A DNA stretch of 64,000 nt, taken from [Phialemoniopsis] sp. UDSM-2020 (taxonomy: Eukaryota > Ascomycota > Sordariomycetes > Thyridiales > Thyridiaceae). Under the pieces are notes generated by a model, which searched no databases, had not been told where the DNA came from, and was given only the letters and a program-made list of their open reading frames with translations. Below, in pieces: positions 58,141 through 64,000 of this stretch (positions within the stretch are counted from its first letter, which is position 1; every line of letters starts with the position of its first letter). Both the position numbers and the translations under genes were made by a program. Location of the stretch: the NCBI GenBank assembly GCA_018873225.1, contig JAEILZ010000005.1, positions 1,674,001-1,738,000 of the forward strand, given 5' to 3'.

Positions 58141-59468
58141 TCACATCAAAATGTCACCCGCACCAGGTAGGCTGAAACCTTGCGAGCCGGTCGGGGAGTT
58201 GACATCGGGCAGACGCTTGGACTGGCTACGGGCCTGCTCGACAATGTTGAACTTCTTGCCGATGTCGCGGATCTCCTTGATGCTTTGCATGACATCGTTG
58301 GTCAGGGCGATGAGGTGCACGTTGTTCGTCTCGCTCAGCACCTCCTTCTGGAAGGCTTCTATATGGGCCGGCTGCAATATCGGTAGCCGGTTGACCAGGG
58401 CCTGGATGGAACGGAGGATGGTGTGTGACGGGGTAGTGTGCTGCTGGCCATCGGAGGTTGCAGGGGCTGTTTGGCCGTCTGCAGACAGATAAGAAGGGGG
58501 TAGTTGTTCCAGATATCTGGTGATGAGCTGGATGCGCGAGTGAAGCATCTTGATAGCGTTTGCCCTGGCTGTGATTGAAGCGACTAGCTCTTCCTCTTCC
58601 CTTGATAGTGGTGCCTGATCCTCCACATCTAAGGTCTCCGCCTCCTTCGTCGTCGCCCGGCGCTTTCCCTTCGCGTCTCCAGCTGTTTGGGATACTTTTT
58701 TCTTCTCTGTCTTCGCCGCTGCTGTCGCATTGGTTGCCCCCTTTGCGACAAAGTCGACGCTAATCATCTCGGCCTCGCCAGTTTCGACCGAGTATGGCAG
58801 GTGCCGGAACTTGAGCTTCAAAGTAGGCTCCTGATTGCTGTCATCTCCCATCTTCTCGTCGCCATCGCCCTCTTTTGTCGAAGCCTCTTCGCCCTTCGCC
58901 TTGTTCGCATTTGCGTCGTCAACCTCATAGTTGCTCTCGTATATGCTGAGGGGCAGCTTGCCGCCAACGGACTGGTCCGGAACATCCTCGGGGTGAAAGG
59001 CGAGGAGAACGGCAGACTCGTTGTATTCGGATAGTATCTGGCTGTGTAGAGGGATGATGTCGGGCGTAGGGCCGCTCCTGGGCAGGAGAGTATACCAGCC
59101 GGCAAGGTCGAGCTGGCGGTCCTTGTGGACGAGTCTCACTAGTGTAGCAAGTCAGCTTCAGCTCGGTGGTGCCAGCCTTTCACAAGATGCATACTCTGAT
59201 CTATGCGGCCATCAAACCACTCCTTGTCTAGTATTGTATCTCCGGCCTCTGACGTCGTTGTTTTGCACTCGAATGCATGCTCGAGGGTGATCTCGCGACC
59301 GTTCTGTTGGCCAAGCAGTGCGCCGACGATAGGTCCGGTCTGTTGGCGCAAGGTGTGCCGAGTGATGTAATCTGAGATAGTGAGAAGTACCAGCGGGTGT
59401 AGAGCTGCTTGCAGAGAGTCTGATGACTTCTGGGTCGAGACGAGGGGGTTGGCCTCCTCGTCGGCCAT
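58141..59468 (-). CDS. csn6: COP9 signalosome subunit 6 (MPN domain)
   Basis: Csn6 is the catalytically inactive MPN partner of Csn5 in the COP9 signalosome, which removes NEDD8 from cullins and controls development in fungi. Exons 59468-59195 and 59138-58141 with a 56-bp intron (59139-59194) give 423 residues. The MPN domain starts at about residue 20 (LHPLVLLTISDYITRHTLRQ) with GPIVGALLGQQNGREITLEH; the HxHx(n)D metal site of active JAMM enzymes is absent. The segment QMRLVHKDRQLDLAGWYTLL spans the splice. An unusual Lys/Glu-rich insert (about residues 155-260) lies between the MPN part and the C-terminal helices (FQKEVLSETNNVHLIALTND, VMQSIKEIRDIGKKFNIVEQ), which bundle with the other subunits. 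Confidence 0.94.
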
Positions 59469-60332
59469 GGTGACGGTTGGGCCAAGGGGAAGCTGAGGGG
59501 TTGCTGTGCTAGAGCTTTCGTGCGCGATTCAGGTAGCCCGAATGGTAATTCGAGGGGAGATATAGGTGTATTTGGGTGTGATGAAGTTAAAGCTCTCCTG
59601 TTTGGGGTTAAACACTTTGTTTGTAGGTAGAAGGTCGGGATGTGAGCTGCATTTGATGTTGGAGGTGAGGTAACTGCCTGGCTGCGATTACCCCACCATT
59701 ATCTTAGCTTCCATTACTTTAGGTAGTGGGTTAATTAGCTTCGCCTCCGCAAACCTCCACTTTGTTAGTCCACCACAACTGTTCCAAGGGTCGTGAAGCA
59801 TTTTGTTCATATCACGACATCGAACTCAGAGGGCATCTATAGAGGTCGCAGGCTCGACCCTCGATTCCCCTGCCAAACATCGACCCTTGGGAGAGAAGTA
59901 ACTCTCCCGCTCAAGCTGGTACAGACAATTACCTAGCATAGGTGCTCTATTTACCTCTACTGCGAAAAGATATCTCTAAGACGCCCGTCAGATATTGTGG
60001 CAACTTGTTCAGTCAGGAATAATTCTTCGATTAGAAACTATGAGCAAAGCTACTCTTCATCATGCCTCTTCAATCGACAACAGGTTTCGTTGTTAGGCTT
60101 TTGGTAAGCATCGCGAGAGAAAGCTAGCAAATGTGAGAGAGCAAGGATAGCAATATACCCCTTCAAGGTATGTTTGGTGGAACGCAGCCCGAGCGTCTTG
60201 CCAATCCGAATCTGGGTCCAGATGAGCAAGATTGATGATCAGTATGGTAGATGGGGAAAGCAATGCAACGCAATAATACTCTACAAATCCGTGTGTGAGG
60301 CAATACGGCGGACAAGCCTTCGATGTCTCCGT
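59469..60332. other. Intergenic region, CSN6 promoter and GTPase 3' flank
   Basis: 864 bp between two minus-strand genes. It carries an ACCTA-type inverted repeat (ACCTA at 59931-59935, TAGGT at 59939-59943). A plus-strand open frame beginning at 60174 runs antisense into the GTPase gene and has no support. Confidence 0.5.
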
Positions 60333-63300
60333 TCATGGGAGGGGCAAAACATCCTTGAAAAGAATGTCGATTCCAGTCAGAGACTGCGAGACTTTGACTT
60401 TGAGAGCCTCCATATTCTCCTCATCACATCCGCCCAGAGCAGACTGACAGTCATGGGTGATCTCTGCGATGGTGCCGTTGACACCGCGCCTCATACCTTT
60501 GTCCACTATGAGGCACATTGTATCGAGCTTGTTGCGGACCTGGCCCATGGATTTTCGGAACATCGACTTTCCTTTGTTGTCGATATGAGCGGCCATGCTG
60601 TCGACCATACGCTTCTGCGCTCCTGGGCCTGTTGGGTTACAATAGTCAGGTATTTATAAAACATTGCAAAATAAGGGGGAATATAAGAAGCGACGTACCT
60701 CTCTCGCGGAGACACTCATCGAAAGCCGGCTGCAGACGTTTGGTGATGGCGGGAGTGAACTCCCTGTTGGCTTCACGTTGCAGCCTATTGATCTTCTGAG
60801 TGATGACATCCTGTAGAATTCCAAGAGAGGCTTGGTGTGCAAGAAGCTGTTCACTGAGCATTGCACTGCTTGGCGAGTCTTCCAAGAAATCTTTCCGGTC
60901 GATCATTAGTTGACGGAACGCCTGTAGCTCGAAAGTGCATATTTGCTTGAACTTCTGTAGAGCAGCAGGTACGAGGTGTGAAAAGACCATCTCCCAGGGC
61001 GGTCCTACGGCTGCACGCACGGGTTCGAGCAACTCAAGGTTGAGATCGCGTAGGCCGTTTCGGCCACTGAAGACGCCAGCACGACGACAAGTGGCTTGGT
61101 AAGTGCCGAATGCCATGCCTCCTTGATCCCGACTGTGGCCCCAGGACTTTGCCTTCTCTACGGCGGCGTGACAAGCCTCCGGCAGGACGTTGTCAAAGGT
61201 TTTGTAGATGTGTCGTTCAAGCGCCTTGACCAGCTCAGCGACGAAACTATCCGCGGCTTTCGATAGCCCCTACTTATCCTGTTAGTATATCCATGCCCCT
61301 TTATTAGGCAATGGGATAGAAATGAGGAAATAGCCGACCTTTTCAAGGGTTTGCATGTCCTTAGCGAGAAGCGCCTGCCGGTCCTTCTGCTCATCCTCGG
61401 GAAGCAGAGAGCCTCCATTCAAGTGCCACATCTTCAGGGACATGACCAGTGTGGCAAGTTTGATGAGAAATTGAGTCGCAGCTTTGCGTCGGGCGGGCTC
61501 TGTAGACTGCATCAAGTGACTGCGAAGCTGCGGGATGCCTGTCTCCTGGGTAGTCGGGAATCCGTTGAGGATCTGATGGTCACGCCTGTTCTTTCGTCGG
61601 GACTTCTGGTAGGCATGTGCACTGCAGCAAAACACAGGCAACGAGGCAGATAGCTTCCCGTAGTCTTGGAGGTTCTGACTTGGATCGAAACCTTCTGCGT
61701 CCTTCTCCAATGCGGCTTCGTCGTCCAACCTAGAAAAAATATTAGTAAAACTAGAATACGTAATGGAGAAACGTGAACTCACTCCTTGATGCCCTCAGCA
61801 AAGTCTTGCTTGATATTCTTGACTGCATACTCGTTCCGTGCCTGGATGCAAAGAGTCTGTACCGCAATCTCGTACTTCTTCTGACACTCTTGAAGGTTCT
61901 CGACCTCTTCTTGGAGGTCCTCGAGATCATCGTCAGCCTCTTCCTTCTTCTCACGGTGATGCTGTTTGGCATTCTTATGGAAGTCAACCATCTCTACTGC
62001 TTTCTCATGGGTCAGAATCTTTCGCTCTGGCTCAGAACTGTCATTTTTGACATCCGAAGATTCTGCATCCAAATCGATTGGTGTGTTGGAAGACCCATCA
62101 CTTGTGTCGAGATCTACAACCTCGGAAGCGGGAACACGCGCGCGCTTTCGGGCTCTAGATCTCGTTTGGCGGCCTTTCTTTTTTTCAAGGTCTTCAGGTA
62201 GAGGAACAGGAACAACCTCGCCCGCCTCAAGCCTCCTTAAGAGACCTTCGTAATGCTCTGCGCGGTAGTCAGCCTCGTCTGCCCGAAGAGCGTGTTCCTG
62301 CACCTGATCTCGCAAGATTTTCATCTCTTCCTCGCACTGCTTGATGTCGTCATCCAAGCGAACGTCGTCGTCCCAAGAGAAGTCCTTTGGCGGCTCGATT
62401 TGGAGGCTTTCTCTTGCCTCAGAAACAACTATACCGTCTGTCTTGGAGCAAACGAAAGTGATTGCTGATATGTTTCCATCGAGCTGAATCTGCCGCTTGA
62501 AGGCATCTCCAAGTAGACATTTGGCAGTCTTGTCGTCCACAGCGCGGATGATTGGTGCGACGATCCAGAATCCAGTAGCATTCTGAAGATACCGTGCTGC
62601 TACTGCAGCTCGCGCAGCATTGGCATCCTGGGTACCTGGCTGCGTGAGTTAGTCTTTTTTTAACACGTTACCCCGGGTACGTAAATTGCAGATCATTCTA
62701 ATACCAGAATACGCTTCAGGTATTATTTGAGACTTACTAGATCAACGATAACCGCTCCCGTGGAGAGAGCCGTAGCTTTGATGAACACTCGGACGGTCTT
62801 GACAAGTGGCCACAGCTCCATCTGCTTGGTACCTGTCTTATCCCTGCTATCCACGAACTGGCGCAGCTGCTCGTACAGCGAAGCTGCACTTATGGCATTC
62901 AGATGCTTGATGGTTCCAAGAACTTCAAGAATTTCGGGCCTCTCAGAAAGATCCGTAGAGGTATATTTCCTGATGTCTTCCTTGGATGCATCGGGATATA
63001 CCGCGACGATTTTGGCCCAGGCGGCCTCAGCCTCTGGGTCGTTCTTGAGTGCCACTTGGGCATCATGCTCATCGCCGTCATCAATGTCTCCGAGTAGCGA
63101 GCTCAGCTCTGTAGTCCACTCGCTGGGAGAGATGAACTCAATCTCGGCACGATACAACTGTGCCGGATCATCTGAAGAGTTGTAGGCTATCTCCGTAGAG
63201 CAAGCTGTACATGCGCGGACGCAATTGGTAGGGATGAGGCTACTCATACATTAGTTCTTGTTTTTGAAGGAGGAGGACTTGTAAGAGGGCGGGTAGCTAC

Positions 63301-63632
63301 CGATCCTCGTCAAGGAGCGCATTGATGATGGAGCTCTTGCCAGCTCCTGTGCCGCCAAGCACGGCAATAATGGCTTTGGAAGTCTGCTTTTCCGACAGCA
63401 CATCCTCAATTCTCTTGATCCAATGCTTTGCCTCGATGTTCTTCGTGCCTGATGAAAGAAGTGACGCCTTTAGAGTGTGGAGGAATTCGTAGCCGATGCC
63501 AGACGCATTCTCCAAATGCTCGACGGTGGATGAATGAAGAAGCTTCTCGAAGTGATCAAAGTTTCCCGTAGATGATGACGCATCTGACTGAGGAGGCAGC
63601 GGATGGCTGCCATCACCCAAGGCGTCAGCCAT
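60333..63632 (-). CDS. Large GTPase related to nuclear GTPase SLIP-GC
   Basis: Six exons (63632-63301, 63239-62738, 62639-61783, 61729-61339, 61269-60699, 60628-60333) with introns of 61, 98, 53, 69 and 70 bp give 982 residues. The P-loop is GGTGAGKSS (residues 93-101); the switch-like LIPTNCVRACTACSTEIAYN follows the first intron. The G3 motif DLPG is made by the second splice (GATCTA joined to CCAGGT), and PGTQDANAARAAVAARYLQN continues it. After the GTPase part come a charged coiled-coil region (DDDIKQCEEEMKILRDQVQE), a basic nuclear-signal-like run KKKGRQTRSRARKRARVP, a second long coiled coil near residue 510, then helical sequence to the C-terminus. This dynamin-like architecture matches the vertebrate SLIP-GC group; many fungi carry such proteins without a known role. 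The fourth intron uses the uncommon donor GTCGGC. Confidence 0.88.
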
Positions 63633-64000
63633 TTTGCTAATGTAACCCGAATCTCCCTCAAATGAATGTGAATAGCTTCGTAGATGATGAGCCTGATCGT
63701 TGTTGAGTGATGAATGGTCAAGGTGGGAATGACAACTTTCTAGGTTTGTGTCTAGGGAGGGGAAGCAGTGTGAGAAATTGCTCCGTGAGAAAACTATTGT
63801 AGGTGTATTTCAAGGGAAGGATTGGCTTCAAATGAGGATGACGGAGGAAGGGGAAAGAAGATGACCGGTAGCTAGGGCTGTGAGAATATAGCTCCGGAAT
63901 CTTGCCGCAGATTTGAGGATGTCAAAGTGCAAATGAGCAAGATTGATGTACAATCTCTGATGCCAGATCTAGGATGTTTAAGTAGAGCCTCAGGTGTTGT
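63633..64000. other. Promoter side of the SLIP-GC-like gene
   Basis: 368 bp from the start codon to the window edge, upstream of the minus-strand GTPase gene. No coding signal. Confidence 0.5.

Overview
The window looks like nuclear chromosomal DNA of a filamentous ascomycete (Pezizomycotina), most probably a Sordariomycete. The genes are of the fungal type: short GT-AG introns of about 50-165 bp, a XlnR/Xyr1-type regulator, a GH76 mannanase, COMPASS, COP9 signalosome and retromer subunits. Placement at class level rests on the XlnR N-terminus and on the ACCTA/TAGGT palindromes scattered in the intergenic DNA; I cannot go further without a search. I see no bacterial, plasmid, viral or CRISPR features, no convincing tRNA or rRNA gene, and no intact transposon.

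Layout. Positions 1-3095 (-) hold the 5' part of a tubulin cofactor D gene, cut by the left edge. A GH76 mannanase-like gene (-) lies at 3796-4977. UTP21 (+, 7224-10490) follows, with a GATA inverted repeat and an RRPE-like box just upstream. An 11.6-kb stretch without a recognisable gene (10491-22127) leads into xlnR (+, 22128-25119). A hexokinase-family gene (+, 26561-28378) is tail-to-tail with CDC5 (-, 28633-31036), which shares a 446-bp divergent promoter with BRE2 (+, 31483-33515). Then come a tail-anchored-like membrane protein (-), NSE1 (-), a six-exon multipass membrane protein (+), a small Cys-containing protein (+) and a Pro/Gln-rich protein with a C-terminal helix-turn-helix-like segment (-). 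Mitochondrial EF-G2 (MEF2, -) is divergent from VPS17 (+). A second gene-poor stretch (50594-55762) precedes a zinc polyol-type dehydrogenase (+, 55763-57249). CSN6 (-) and a large SLIP-GC-like GTPase (-) close the window.

The genes do not form a pathway cluster; most are housekeeping loci (tubulin folding, ribosome biogenesis, splicing, chromatin, DNA repair, mitochondrial ribosome recycling, endosomal sorting, protein-turnover control). The carbon-metabolism genes (xlnR, the hexokinase-like gene, the polyol-type dehydrogenase) are spread apart. Two of them, xlnR and the dehydrogenase, have unusually long upstream non-coding regions. All gene models were spliced by hand from reading frame and splice-site evidence; every multi-exon model keeps its frame across all junctions.
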